From positions 248,001-312,000 of the forward strand of contig CBDDLJ010000009.1 in the NCBI GenBank assembly GCA_965230635.1: 64,000 bases of DNA, given 5' to 3'. The stretch comes from CBDDLJ01 sp965230635 (GTDB taxonomy: Bacteria; Pseudomonadota; Gammaproteobacteria; UBA1113). The notes beneath the pieces are model-generated. The model was not told where the DNA came from. It made no database searches and saw only the letters and a program-made list of their open reading frames with translations. Each line of letters opens with the position of its first letter. Position 1 is the first letter of the stretch. The translations under genes were made by a program, and so were the position numbers. This document shows, in pieces, positions 10,021-19,387 of the stretch.

Positions 10021-10987
10021 ACAGTCAAAAAAAAGCATAAAAAAAACCCATTTAAATGGATTGCAACATTATGTAATACAGCACGTTTATGCATTGTCAA
10101 CCGCGATCCGACGTTTTAGCTGTACACCAGTAGCTACTTTTATAACAGTGTTGGTAATAGGTATTTCTTTAGCGCTACCCGGCGGTTTTTTATTTTTCTT
10201 GCATAAAGCGGAAACAATCGCTAGCAAATGGGAAAATGGCACCCGCATTAGCTTATTTTTAGAAAAAAATATTTCTCCATCGCAAGCAGACGATGTTTTA
10301 ACAATATTGCGCAAGGATTTGCGTTTTACTGATATTCATTATTTTTCATCTGATGAAGTATTAGCAGATTTTAAAAAAAACACAGGTTTAGTTGAAGCTA
10401 TCAGTGTCTTTTCAACAAACCCACTGCCTGCCATGATCGAACTTAAGCCAAATCTTGCTTTATATGCAACAATGTCTTTAGATAATATTATTAATGAGTT
10501 ACAGGCTTTGTCATATGTTGAAACAGCACAACTGGATGTACAATGGATAGAACGTTTGTTAGCTTTGCTTAGTGTGGCCAAGCGGGTTGTTTTCGCATTG
10601 ATCGCTGTCTTAGGTTTCGGTGTAATTTTAATTATTGCCAACACCATTCGTTTAGTACAAGAAATGTATAGTGATGAGTTGGAAGTAATGAAATTACTTG
10701 GCGCGAGTAATGCTTTTGTACGTCGTCCTTTTTTATATGCGGGTATGTTTTATGGTGTGTTAGGTGGCATTATTGCTTGGCTGTGTTTGGATTTTTTCCT
10801 ATTATGGTTAAAGCAACCCATAGAAAGCTTATTAACATTATACGATACTTCTTTTGTATTGGACGATTTGGGCATAGCAGCTACCGCGATAAATTTTATT
10901 TTGGCAGGGGCACTGCTTGGCTTGGTTGGTTCTTACATAGCAGTAACGTATTTTTTATACCGATATGATAAGCAATCTAGCATTTAG
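10001..10987 (+). CDS. ftsX: Cell division protein FtsX
   Basis: Inner-membrane partner of FtsE. The 328 residues show the FtsX layout. A cytoplasmic N-terminus is followed by a first membrane segment (about residues 40-62), then a large periplasmic domain, then three more hydrophobic segments in the C-terminal half. The start is uncertain: a GGAG motif is 3 bases from the ATG at 10001 and 12 bases from the in-frame ATG at 10010. In many gammaproteobacteria rpoH follows ftsX, but here the next gene is an hsp20 with a heat-shock-type promoter. Confidence 0.95.
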   Translation: MSLMPPRQSKKSIKKTHLNGLQHYVIQHVYALSTAIRRFSCTPVATFITVLVIGISLALPGGFLFFLHKAETIASKWENGTRISLFLEKNISPSQADDVLTILRKDLRFTDIHYFSSDEVLADFKKNTGLVEAISVFSTNPLPAMIELKPNLALYATMSLDNIINELQALSYVETAQLDVQWIERLLALLSVAKRVVFALIAVLGFGVILIIANTIRLVQEMYSDELEVMKLLGASNAFVRRPFLYAGMFYGVLGGIIAWLCLDFFLLWLKQPIESLLTLYDTSFVLDDLGIAATAINFILAGALLGLVGSYIAVTYFLYRYDKQSSI

Positions 10988-11079
10988 CTGTACTTAGAGC
11001 AATTAAATAGGGTGATAATAAAAAAGTCAGTTTGTTCTATATATTATAATATCAGTTGTCTTAAAGATACCTTTAAAGC

Positions 11080-11108
11080 CTTGAACTTTCTTTTTGTAAA
11101 CCTCATAT
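11080..11108 (+). promoter_or_regulatory. Sigma-32-like heat-shock promoter for hsp20
   Basis: CTTGAA at 11080-11085 and CCTCATAT at 11101-11108 are separated by 15 bases. They match the RpoH consensus (CTTGAA, 13-17 bases, CCCCATnT) with one mismatch in the -10 part. The site lies 66 bases before the hsp20 start, which is a typical RpoH target. Confidence 0.75.
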
Positions 11109-11174
11109 AAAAAATGAAGCACATTAAAACTAATAGTGTATGTCATTATAAACGTGATTATAGGAGAGAAGATT

Positions 11175-11624
11175 ATGTCTATGATTCGCTATCGTCCAGT
11201 ATCATTACTGAATGAGTTACAAAAAGAGATGGATGGATTATTTGGACGACAATTGTCCACATCGGGAGATGATGCCTCTCATGCTGCTATTTGTGATTGG
11301 TCACCAGCAGTTGATATTAAAGAAGAAGCTAATCAATTTATTTTAACTGCTGATATACCTGGTGTTGATCCAAAAGACATTGAAGTTTGTATGGATGGTA
11401 ATTCTATTGTTATTAAGGGTAATAAAGCATCTGAAAGTAAGCAAGAAGAGAAAGGTTACTCTCGTATTGAGCGCTTCAGTGGTAGCTTTTATCGTCAGTT
11501 TACTTTGCCTGACACAGCAAATGGTAATAACATCCAAGCGGCTTCTAAACATGGCGTGTTAGAAATCACTATTCCTAAAGTAGAGAAGAGTCAAGCGCGC
11601 CGTATTGAAATAGAAAGCAAATAG
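11175..11624 (+). CDS. Small heat-shock protein, Hsp20/alpha-crystallin family
   Basis: ATP-independent holdase chaperone of 149 residues. The alpha-crystallin domain covers about residues 40-135. Its motifs include ADIPGVDPKDIEV, an ERFSGSFYRQFTLP stretch, and GVLEITIPK near the end, which holds the core G-V-L element. The C-terminal RRIEIES supplies the I-x-I type tail. The start at 11175 is chosen because AGGAGA lies 7 bases upstream; an upstream in-frame ATG at 11136 has no such site. A heat-shock promoter precedes it. Confidence 0.95.
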   Translation: MSMIRYRPVSLLNELQKEMDGLFGRQLSTSGDDASHAAICDWSPAVDIKEEANQFILTADIPGVDPKDIEVCMDGNSIVIKGNKASESKQEEKGYSRIERFSGSFYRQFTLPDTANGNNIQAASKHGVLEITIPKVEKSQARRIEIESK

Positions 11625-11636
11625 TTGGTTTGTATT

Positions 11637-11703
11637 GTCAGCTAGTAGAGAGCGATAGCACTTTTTTCAAAAAATAAAGTCAATACGTTCTTTACTAGTT
11701 GAC
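11637..11703 (+). other. Long RNA hairpin in the hsp20 3' region
   Basis: Bases 11637-11654 can pair with 11686-11703 over 18 positions with a loop of 31 bases. Fifteen pairs are Watson-Crick. The other three are G-U pairs if the plus strand is transcribed, but would be A-C mismatches in a minus-strand RNA. The structure begins 12 bases after the hsp20 stop. There is no clear U-run after it, so an ordinary terminator is not assured. The rest of 11704-11954 shows nothing recognisable. Confidence 0.55.
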
Positions 11704-11954
11704 TAGCAGCCTTTTCTGGTGAAGTAATTCTATTTCGTTTTGGCGCTTCAAAAGTATTGATGAGACGTTTATTAGAAATGAACTCATAAAAATATCATCG
11801 CTAAATTATTGCTTTATCGTTTCGGTTCGTTTATTTTAAAGGATATCGGAGAGTATGCCTGTCCTGTTGGAAAGTTTGTTGGCATGAGGCCAATTTAGTA
11901 TTAATGTACAACCTGAAAATAAATTTTTAACTCTAGAGGAACTAATAGTTAACA

Positions 11955-13811
11955 ATGACTAAATATTGCTATTTTCCGCAATTTAGCACAGGAGTGAAAT
12001 TTGAATATAATCCTAAATTAAAATGTAGCTATACGGGAGACATCAAGCTTGGTGAAAAATATTATTACAATAATACCTTTATCTTTGAGTTAATTTCAGA
12101 AAATGAGTTAAAGATATCTCATGTTTTTGACATGCATAATCAAACGTTTCAAAAAGTTGACGATGAAAGCTTTGTAAGTATAAAAAAAATATTTAATACA
12201 GCATGGCAAAGTGTTCAGAATGCTATAGCCAGTTGTAGTGGAAACAATTATAAATTTAATGTTCCTTTTGATAAAATCGAAGGGTATATTCCCATTTCTG
12301 AAGAACATTTTAGTGTTATTGAGTTGAGAACTAAATGGCTTTCGCGCCAAGCTGATATAAGTAGCAGATTAGCAGATCTAGGCTATATGAAAAATAAAAT
12401 CGGTCATGTAGATCAACATAGTCATGTTAATGCTTGGTATTCTAATAATGATATAAATGTATTGTTAACACATTATATTGGTGGTAATAAAAACATCGAG
12501 TTGCTTACTGCAATGTTAGGGACAAATTGGTGTGGTAGCAATGTATTGCAGGATAAACTTATTGCATTTAATCAACAGCGTGTTCAGCAGATAGAAAATG
12601 GTCTACTAGTTAAAGACAAAGTATTGATACCCGTTAATTTAAATAATGGTCACTGGGTTTTGCTTTATATTATTTATCAACAAGGCATAGCTGAATTACC
12701 AGCAGTGCATTATTTTGATCCTTTTGGGTGTTCTATCCCATTTGAAATTGGCAATGCCTTATCAAATAAGCAACTTTTTCCAACAATTAAGTCTATTAAT
12801 GTTGAAAAGCATTTACAAAATGATAGTTGTAATTGCGCTCCTTGGGTTGTTGAAGCGGGAAGAGCAATTATTGAGAATAAAAGTATCCCAGAAGAAGAGT
12901 ATGATATTATTATAGCGAAGATTGATCATGATTTAGTGTTGAGCCAATGTGATTACCCACTTGATTTTTCATGGAGTCCAAGTCCATGCCAGAAAAAAAT
13001 AGAGAATTTAAGGTTACTTTCAACTACCAACTTAGTTTACACTCTCCCAAAAGAGCCAACTCAAATGAGGTCAAGACAATTATCGAGACTCAATGCGAAT
13101 AATAATCGATCTTTTTTACCCTATCATTTCATGCCCATAACAAATCGTTCAGAGCAGTCTTTTTTCAAGGCAGATACTGACACTTCTTTTACTCCTTTGC
13201 AAGCAAACACTAGAGGGCGTAGAAGACGGCAGAGTGGAAAACAACTAAGAATAATAGATTTAACAAGCAAGATGGAGGAGAGACAGCGCAATCATTCAAT
13301 AAAGCGATTGCTAAGTAGTATTAAAAATGTGTTAGGTAATTTACAGCAGCAACAGACGACGTGTGTGGAGGCAAGCATAGAGGTTAATAATCAAGTTTCT
13401 TCATCATCTGATCTTGTCTGGGAAAATAATGTTCCAGAACAACTATTACAACAAAGAAATTTATTACCTAAAACACAATGCTTAATAAAAAATGATAAAA
13501 AAACTGTATCTAGCGATAATAGACCAAACTTCTTTTATGAAAAATATGGAAGGGAACATAAAATAACCATTGCATCTCAATCTAAAATGGAAGAGTGCTG
13601 TAAAGCAGCAACCATTCAACTGATGAAAAAGACACAACAGCAGTTACAATGCCTAATTAAAGCAGAACCTAATTGTTATATAAATTATGTTATGCTTGGT
13701 ACATTAGAACAAGACCTTAACTTGTTATCAACTTATACAAAGCCGAAAAGCTTTGAAAGTAAGCCATCAGATTTTACGGGTGCTACCTGTATATTTAGCC
13801 TAAAAAAATAG
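11955..13811 (+). CDS. Ulp1-like (C48/CE clan) cysteine protease, candidate effector
   Basis: 618-residue protein with a Ulp1/SENP-type catalytic core. The ordered residues are His233 in NNGHWVLLY, Asp255 in YFDPFG, Gln288 and Cys294 in QNDSCNCAPWVV. The Gln-to-Cys distance of six is that of Ulp1. The residue after the cysteine is Ala where Ulp1 proteases have Gly. The first 120 residues and the last 300 match nothing I recognise; the tail is hydrophilic, rich in Gln, Asn, Lys and Ser. There is no signal peptide. CE-clan proteases in intracellular bacteria usually act on ubiquitin or ubiquitin-like modifiers, or as acetyltransferases, inside host cells. Effector status is inferred. The start is weakly supported: an AGAGGA motif lies 14 bases upstream. 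Confidence 0.8.
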   Translation: MTKYCYFPQFSTGVKFEYNPKLKCSYTGDIKLGEKYYYNNTFIFELISENELKISHVFDMHNQTFQKVDDESFVSIKKIFNTAWQSVQNAIASCSGNNYKFNVPFDKIEGYIPISEEHFSVIELRTKWLSRQADISSRLADLGYMKNKIGHVDQHSHVNAWYSNNDINVLLTHYIGGNKNIELLTAMLGTNWCGSNVLQDKLIAFNQQRVQQIENGLLVKDKVLIPVNLNNGHWVLLYIIYQQGIAELPAVHYFDPFGCSIPFEIGNALSNKQLFPTIKSINVEKHLQNDSCNCAPWVVEAGRAIIENKSIPEEEYDIIIAKIDHDLVLSQCDYPLDFSWSPSPCQKKIENLRLLSTTNLVYTLPKEPTQMRSRQLSRLNANNNRSFLPYHFMPITNRSEQSFFKADTDTSFTPLQANTRGRRRRQSGKQLRIIDLTSKMEERQRNHSIKRLLSSIKNVLGNLQQQQTTCVEASIEVNNQVSSSSDLVWENNVPEQLLQQRNLLPKTQCLIKNDKKTVSSDNRPNFFYEKYGREHKITIASQSKMEECCKAATIQLMKKTQQQLQCLIKAEPNCYINYVMLGTLEQDLNLLSTYTKPKSFESKPSDFTGATCIFSLKK

Positions 13812-13861
13812 AATGTTCATCTTTATTCATAGTAGCGTGTATAGCCGTCAAAGTGTCTATA

Positions 13862-14545
13862 TTACTTCAATAAGTATTGATTAGCTCGTGTTTCAATCAT
13901 CTTGAACAATAACATTAAGGCACTATTAATTAGCAAATATACCATACCCGCTAGCATGTAAAACTCAATAACAAGATAAGTTTTATTGATTAACTGTTGG
14001 GTAATACCCATTAAATCAAGTAATGTAATGGTGCTAGCCAGTGAGCTAGATTTGACTAACATAATCACTTCATTTGAATAAGCAGGAATAGCGGTACGCA
14101 ATGCTCGTGGAAAAATCACTCGTCGTAGTTTTAATCCCCATGGCATGCCAAAGGCATGACAAGCATCAATTTCCCCCTTTGGAATAAAGCGGATAGCACC
14201 TAAGAATATTTCTGTACTATAAGCAGAGGTATTCAACGCTAGTGTTAACATAGCGCAGGCAAAGGGTTGCTTGAAAAAACTCCAAAGCAAACTATTTTGT
14301 AATGCTTGAAACTGGCCGGCACCGTAGTAAATAATAAAAAACTGAACAAGCAAAGGCGTCCCGCGAATAACAAAAATAAACATTTTAATCGGCATGCTTA
14401 GCCAAGTTTTTCTAGATAACGATCCTATTGTAAATAAAATCGATAGACTGAAGCCAACCATTAAGCTCAAGCTGACTAAGCTTAAGGTAATAAAAATGCC
14501 GTGTAGTAATACCGGAATGTTTTGTAAAAAATCATTCCATTCCAT
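13862..14545 (-). CDS. artM: Arginine-type ABC transporter permease ArtM
   Basis: 227-residue inner-membrane permease of the polar amino-acid (His/Glu/Arg) family with about five hydrophobic segments. The cytoplasmic EAA-like loop reads DACHAFGMPWGLKLRRVIFP. It is the last gene of a leftward operon artP-artI-artQ-artM, in the same order as the E. coli art operon. One base separates it from artQ. Confidence 0.9.
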   Translation of the reverse strand: MEWNDFLQNIPVLLHGIFITLSLVSLSLMVGFSLSILFTIGSLSRKTWLSMPIKMFIFVIRGTPLLVQFFIIYYGAGQFQALQNSLLWSFFKQPFACAMLTLALNTSAYSTEIFLGAIRFIPKGEIDACHAFGMPWGLKLRRVIFPRALRTAIPAYSNEVIMLVKSSSLASTITLLDLMGITQQLINKTYLVIEFYMLAGMVYLLINSALMLLFKMIETRANQYLLK

Positions 14546-14546
14546 G

Positions 14547-15215
14547 TTAATTGCTCCTTAAATAGCGACTAGTATATTTTTCAATTTGTTTTTGTCCTAA
14601 CATGGAAATTGTTGTTAAGATTAAGTATAAGAGTGCTGCGATAGAATAACTTGTAAACGGCTTTTGAGTGGTTGCAGAAATATTTCTTGCTGTTTGCATT
14701 ATATCAGGTAAGCCAATTAACGCGACTAAGGCGGTATCTTTTAACAAAACAAACCATAGGTTACCCAATCCAGGCAGTGCGTGATACCAAGACTGTGGGA
14801 TTAATATACGTAGATAACATTGTTTTGTTGATAAACCATATGCTTTTGCTGCTTCCCACTGTCCATTCGGAATAGAGAGAAAAGCGCCTCTTATAGTTTC
14901 TGTGGCGTAAGCACCAAAGATAAGACCTAATGCAACAACAGCAGAAACAAATGCGCTTAGTTCTATGTATTGTCCAAATATCTTTGAAAGAATAATTGAA
15001 CTACCAAAATAAATGAAGAAAAGGATTAATAATTCAGGTAACCCACGAATAATGCCCGTTATAATATGCGTACTTTTTCGTAGAAATGCCAAATGAGAAA
15101 GTTTTGCTATAGCACCAAGTATGCCCAATGTCAGTCCTAATAGTAATGCCCAGAAAGCAATTTGTATAGTGATCCAACAACCTTGAAAAAATTGGCTAAA
15201 ATAAGCTAAAGGCAT
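14547..15215 (-). CDS. artQ: Arginine-type ABC transporter permease ArtQ
   Basis: 222-residue permease that pairs with ArtM in the membrane. The EAA-like loop reads EAAKAYGLSTKQCYLRILIP, and the N-terminal segment has the family's long hydrophobic helix followed by RGLPELLILFFIYFG. It is separated by 2 bases from the binding-protein gene upstream, which indicates one transcript. Confidence 0.9.
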   Translation of the reverse strand: MPLAYFSQFFQGCWITIQIAFWALLLGLTLGILGAIAKLSHLAFLRKSTHIITGIIRGLPELLILFFIYFGSSIILSKIFGQYIELSAFVSAVVALGLIFGAYATETIRGAFLSIPNGQWEAAKAYGLSTKQCYLRILIPQSWYHALPGLGNLWFVLLKDTALVALIGLPDIMQTARNISATTQKPFTSYSIAALLYLILTTISMLGQKQIEKYTSRYLRSN

Positions 15216-15217
15216 AA

Positions 15218-15967
15218 TTAAGACTTAAAATACTTGTTAACAATTTTGTCGTAAGATCCATTGGCTTTTATTTCTGTTAGTGCTTTGTTTATCGAACTGA
15301 GTAATTCTGTATTATTTTTATGTACAGCAATTCCTACGCCTTGACCAAAATACTTTGGATCTTTAATGGGTTTTCCTACGACAATAAAGCCAGCTGCATA
15401 AGGTTGTTTAACCCAGCTTTGTGCAATCGGTGTGTCTGCAAGCACAGCATCAAGTCGACCAGACTTCATATCTAAAAAAGCCTCTATTATGCTCGCGTAC
15501 ATTTTTACATTCACGGTGTTTTCATAAAATCCGTGTAGGTAATATTCCATTGCTGTGCCACCTTGTACACCGATCGTTTTGCCTTTTAATCCTTGCTTTG
15601 AAATATTCAATCGTTTTGATGATGGTGCAATGAAGCTGGCGGTATCATAAAAATACGGATTGCTAAATGAAACTTGTTTTTCACGCTCTGGCGTGATTGA
15701 AATGGATGCAATAAGAGCATCAAATTTGCCAATTTTCAATCCTGGAATTAAACTATTCCATGGTTCATTGCTAAAGCTACATTGTGCTTTTAACTCTTCA
15801 CAAATAGCATTAGCAATATCAATATCAAAACCAATAATATTACCATGGTTATCCATGTATTCAAACGGCGGATAAGTTGCCTCAGTAGCAAAGTGAATTT
15901 TTTCTGGTGTAGCAAGTGCTATAGGAAAGAAAAAACATAGAAATAAAAAAATACTTAACTTGTTCAT
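15218..15967 (-). CDS. artI: Arginine-type periplasmic binding protein
   Basis: 249-residue solute-binding protein with a signal peptide (residues 1-19, ending near ALATP). Family motifs are FATEATYPPFEYMD, GFDIDIANAICEEL, and the central ITPEREKQVSFSNPY, which closely resembles E. coli ArtI/ArtJ. It delivers basic amino acids to ArtQM. Exact specificity (arginine, lysine, histidine) cannot be read from sequence alone. The gene lies 9 bases after artP. Confidence 0.88.
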   Translation of the reverse strand: MNKLSIFLFLCFFFPIALATPEKIHFATEATYPPFEYMDNHGNIIGFDIDIANAICEELKAQCSFSNEPWNSLIPGLKIGKFDALIASISITPEREKQVSFSNPYFYDTASFIAPSSKRLNISKQGLKGKTIGVQGGTAMEYYLHGFYENTVNVKMYASIIEAFLDMKSGRLDAVLADTPIAQSWVKQPYAAGFIVVGKPIKDPKYFGQGVGIAVHKNNTELLSSINKALTEIKANGSYDKIVNKYFKS

Positions 15968-15976
15968 AAACCAGCC

Positions 15977-16750
15977 TTAATATTCAGATTGAGTAAATTG
16001 TTTAAAACGTTCATTTTCACATGCGTTAAACATGTCTTTTGATGAGCCTGAAGTAACAATTTTCCCATGATCAAGAAAAATAATTTTATTAGCAACATCA
16101 TGAGCAAATGCCATCTCATGTGTTACTACAATCATGGTAATCCCTTCTTCTGCTAGAGAGCGCATGACATTTAATACGTCTATGACCATTTCAGGATCTA
16201 ATGATGAAGTTGGTTCATCAAATAATAAGACGCTAGGCTCCATTGCCAGTGCACGTGCAATACCTGCACGTTGTTGTTGTCCGCCAGATAATTGTAATGG
16301 ATATTTATCTGCTTTATTGCTTAAACCAACTTTGTTTAATAAAGCATGTGCACGTTCTATCACAGTTTTTTTTTCTTGTTTTAGCACATGTATAGGTGCT
16401 TCTATAATATTTTCCAAAATTGTCATATGGGCCCACAGATTATATTGCTGGAATACCATACTACAACGGGTACGGATTTGCTGTAATTGTCGCAGCGATT
16501 TAGGCACTAACCCTTGTTTTGCTTTTCGAATTAACTCAACATGTTCACCGGCGACATAAATATCGCCTGCATCAGGAATCGTGAGCAAGTTAAGACAGCG
16601 AAGTAGTGTGCTTTTGCCGGAGCCACTAGGGCCAAGAATCGCGATGACATCGCCTGTATAGGCTTTAAAACTGATATTATCTAGGACAGTGTGTCCTGAG
16701 TATTGTTTCTGTATATTGTTAACTGCGATAACAGGTATTTCATTATCCAT
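15977..16750 (-). CDS. artP: Arginine-type ABC transporter ATP-binding protein
   Basis: ATPase of the art importer. Motifs are Walker A GPSGSGKST, signature LSGGQQQRAGIARALA, and Walker B LLFDEPTSSLDPE. It is the first gene of the operon. The start is the ATG at 16750. An in-frame GTG at 16765 would add five residues; neither has a strong ribosome-binding site. Candidate ARG boxes lie about 70-110 bases upstream. Confidence 0.92.
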   Translation of the reverse strand: MDNEIPVIAVNNIQKQYSGHTVLDNISFKAYTGDVIAILGPSGSGKSTLLRCLNLLTIPDAGDIYVAGEHVELIRKAKQGLVPKSLRQLQQIRTRCSMVFQQYNLWAHMTILENIIEAPIHVLKQEKKTVIERAHALLNKVGLSNKADKYPLQLSGGQQQRAGIARALAMEPSVLLFDEPTSSLDPEMVIDVLNVMRSLAEEGITMIVVTHEMAFAHDVANKIIFLDHGKIVTSGSSKDMFNACENERFKQFTQSEY

Positions 16751-16822
16751 AGTTATGTACTTCACTGGCTAAATACAACATCATAACAAATTCTGCATAA
16801 AAAGTCAAATTTTTGCTTTAAG

Positions 16823-16861
16823 TATGCAATTTTATGCAAATAATTTGATTATTTATGAGTT
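16823..16861 (-). promoter_or_regulatory. Candidate ArgR operator (two ARG-box-like sites)
   Basis: Two 18-base stretches at 16823-16840 and 16844-16861 are separated by 3 bases, the spacing of ArgR operators. The first contains a TGCA...ATGCA imperfect palindrome around an AT-rich centre and resembles the ARG box well. The second matches mainly in its first half. A further TGCATAAAAAGTCA lies at 16794-16807. Regulation of artPIQM by ArgR is known in E. coli; here it is inferred. Confidence 0.4.
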
Positions 16862-16969
16862 ATTCTTCTAAGAATATGCTCTTTATCTATGACTGCCACG
16901 TGTCTTAGCGCTAGCGCGTTAAGCAGAATCGTTCCTCATATTGCCGTTTTTTTGTCTCTCTCGTGTGTA

Positions 16970-19282
16970 TTATTCGTTCAATGTATCTTCTGAACTCTCA
17001 TATGGCTCAGCAAAGTCACAGTCTTTTTGCGGACATACTCGCTCAGTGCCACGGCGTTTCGTGGTTTTAATCATGGTAATTGGCCAATTACAGGCTGGGC
17101 ACGGTTTTGCTATTGGCATCTTACTGATGGCATATTTACAATCAGGGTAAGCTGAGCAGGAAAAGAAAAAAGTGCCATAACGTGATTTACGCTTGGTTAA
17201 CGTGCCTTTGTTACAACTAGGGCAGGTGATCCCGGTATCCGTTGGTTTCTCGATGGATTCAATAAATTTACATTTGGGATAAGCGGTGCAGCCAATAAAT
17301 TTACCGTAACGTCCTTTTCGATAGAGTAAGTCTGAATCACATTTTGGGCATTTTCTATCGGGGATTATTTCTGGCTCTTCAGCTGCCTCTGCCTGATCTT
17401 CATCTAGATTTCGCGTGTAATCACAATCGGGGTAGGCTGTACAGCCAATGAAACGCCCCCGTTTCCCAAGTTTTATGCATAATGCCGCTTCGCATTTAGG
17501 ACATTTTTCATCAAGAGCTTCTTGAGTAACATCTTTGCGTTGTACGGTGTCATCAATTTCTTTTATCTGGGCATCGAAAGCCTCCCAGAATTTATGTAGT
17601 AATGGAATCCATAGTTGTTCACCGCGGGAAATCGCATCCAAATCATCTTCCAGGTTAGCAGTAAAGCTGTAGTCAACGTATTGTGTAAAATAATTGGTAA
17701 GAAATTTATTCACAATGCGTCCAACATCGGTAGGTGTGAAACGCTTTTTCTCTAAGGTGACGTATTCACGCTTTATCAAGGTTAAAATAATACTGACATA
17801 AGTTGATGGACGGCCTATGCCATGCTCTTCTAATGCTTTGACTAAACTTGCCTCTGAATAACGTGGTGGGGGTTCAGTAAAATGTTGCAGGCCATTAATA
17901 TCAAGTAATTGTACCGTCTCTCCTTCCGTTAATGGTGGCAATAATTTTCCTTCACTGTCATCTTGTTTTGCATCGTCCTGATCTTCTTGATAAACTGTAA
18001 TAAATCCTGGTATAGCAATAGTTGAACCATTGGCTTTAAATTGATTTTTGTTGTCAACACAGTCAAGCGTGATAGCTACGGAATTAATAGTGGCATGTAT
18101 CATTTGACAAGCGATAGTCCGTTTCCAAATCAAATTATATAATTTATATTGATCGCTACTGAGCGATGTTTTTATTTCATCGGGTGTTTGTAGTATGGAT
18201 GTTGGCCTAATCGCTTCATGCGCCTCTTGTGCATTTTTGGATTTGGTTTTGAACAGTCGCTTTTCTTTCGGTAAGTTATCTTTGCCATAACGTTCAACAA
18301 TATAATCGCGAATTTCAGCCATGGCTTCATCAGCAATGCTGACAGAGTCAGTACGCATATAAGTAATTAAACCAACCGCACCTTCCCCCGTATCTATTCC
18401 TTCATACAGTTGTTGTGCGGTGCGCATAGTACGTTGTGTGGTAAAGCCTAATTTGCGGCCAGCCTCTTGTTGTAATGTTGAAGTAGTAAATGGTGCTGCA
18501 GGGTTACGCTTACGTTTGCGTTTGTCAATTTTGCTGACGATTAATTTGCCTTTTGCTAATGCCAATAACTCGTTTCTTGCTTTTTCCGCTTGTGCTTCAC
18601 TAGTGATACTAAATTGTTCAAGTTTTTCACTATGTAGAACGGTTAGTATCGCATTAAAAGCTTCTTTATCGTTACTATGGCAATCTGCTTTTATTGTCCA
18701 GTATTCTTTACTAACAAATTTTTCAATGGCTTCTTCACGCTCGACGATCATGCGTAGAGCAGGGCTTTGTACGCGACCGGCAGAGAGTCCTCGACGTACT
18801 TTTTTCCACAGCAATGGTGAAAGATTAAAGCCAACCAAGAAATCCAGTGCACGCCTAGCTAGCTGTGCATTGACTAATTCCATGGAAATATCGCGAGGCT
18901 GTTGAATGGCCTGGTTGATTGCTGTCTTAGTGATTTCATAAAAGACAACACGCTTCACTTCTATTTTCGAGAGTAGATTTCGTTCTCGCATTAATTCATA
19001 GACAGACCAGGCAATTGCTTCACCTTCCCGATCCGGGTCAGTTGCTAATAATAAGGTGGATGCTTTTTTCAAGGCATTTTGAATATTGTCAATGTGATGT
19101 TGATTTTTCTCAATGACTTCATACGTCATATGAAAATCATTATTTGGATCAACAGCACCGGTTTTACTGACCAGATCTCGCACATGGCCATAGGTAGCCA
19201 GTACTTTAAAACCTTTTGGTAAGTACTTTTCAATGGTTTTAACTTTTGTTGGTGATTCAACTATAACTAATGCGTCACCCAT
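16970..19282 (-). CDS. topA: DNA topoisomerase I
   Basis: Relaxes negative supercoils. The Toprim domain starts at the N-terminus (VIVESPTKVKTIEKYL, then TDPDREGEAIAW). The catalytic tyrosine lies in GLITYMRTDSVSI. The C-terminus carries four zinc-ribbon-like modules. Three have paired CPxC...C(x4-5)C patterns ending in AYPDC or AYPKC, and the fourth is CPAC...CPQKDC. At 770 residues it is shorter than the E. coli enzyme (865). The ATG at 19282 has a GGGG motif about 6 bases upstream; an alternative GTG at 19288 overlaps that motif. Confidence 0.97.
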   Translation of the reverse strand: MGDALVIVESPTKVKTIEKYLPKGFKVLATYGHVRDLVSKTGAVDPNNDFHMTYEVIEKNQHHIDNIQNALKKASTLLLATDPDREGEAIAWSVYELMRERNLLSKIEVKRVVFYEITKTAINQAIQQPRDISMELVNAQLARRALDFLVGFNLSPLLWKKVRRGLSAGRVQSPALRMIVEREEAIEKFVSKEYWTIKADCHSNDKEAFNAILTVLHSEKLEQFSITSEAQAEKARNELLALAKGKLIVSKIDKRKRKRNPAAPFTTSTLQQEAGRKLGFTTQRTMRTAQQLYEGIDTGEGAVGLITYMRTDSVSIADEAMAEIRDYIVERYGKDNLPKEKRLFKTKSKNAQEAHEAIRPTSILQTPDEIKTSLSSDQYKLYNLIWKRTIACQMIHATINSVAITLDCVDNKNQFKANGSTIAIPGFITVYQEDQDDAKQDDSEGKLLPPLTEGETVQLLDINGLQHFTEPPPRYSEASLVKALEEHGIGRPSTYVSIILTLIKREYVTLEKKRFTPTDVGRIVNKFLTNYFTQYVDYSFTANLEDDLDAISRGEQLWIPLLHKFWEAFDAQIKEIDDTVQRKDVTQEALDEKCPKCEAALCIKLGKRGRFIGCTAYPDCDYTRNLDEDQAEAAEEPEIIPDRKCPKCDSDLLYRKGRYGKFIGCTAYPKCKFIESIEKPTDTGITCPSCNKGTLTKRKSRYGTFFFSCSAYPDCKYAISKMPIAKPCPACNWPITMIKTTKRRGTERVCPQKDCDFAEPYESSEDTLNE

Positions 19283-19387
19283 TTCCACCCCAATATTATC
19301 TAATTGTCAAAAACTATAGCACGTTATTTAATGAAGGGCATAAAATATATGTTATCTCTTGAAGTGACAAGTCGTTAGGAACATTTA

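Noticed and set aside
16903..16922. GC-rich hairpin downstream of topA as a terminator
   Set aside because: The stem has a two-base bulge and no T-run in the topA direction.
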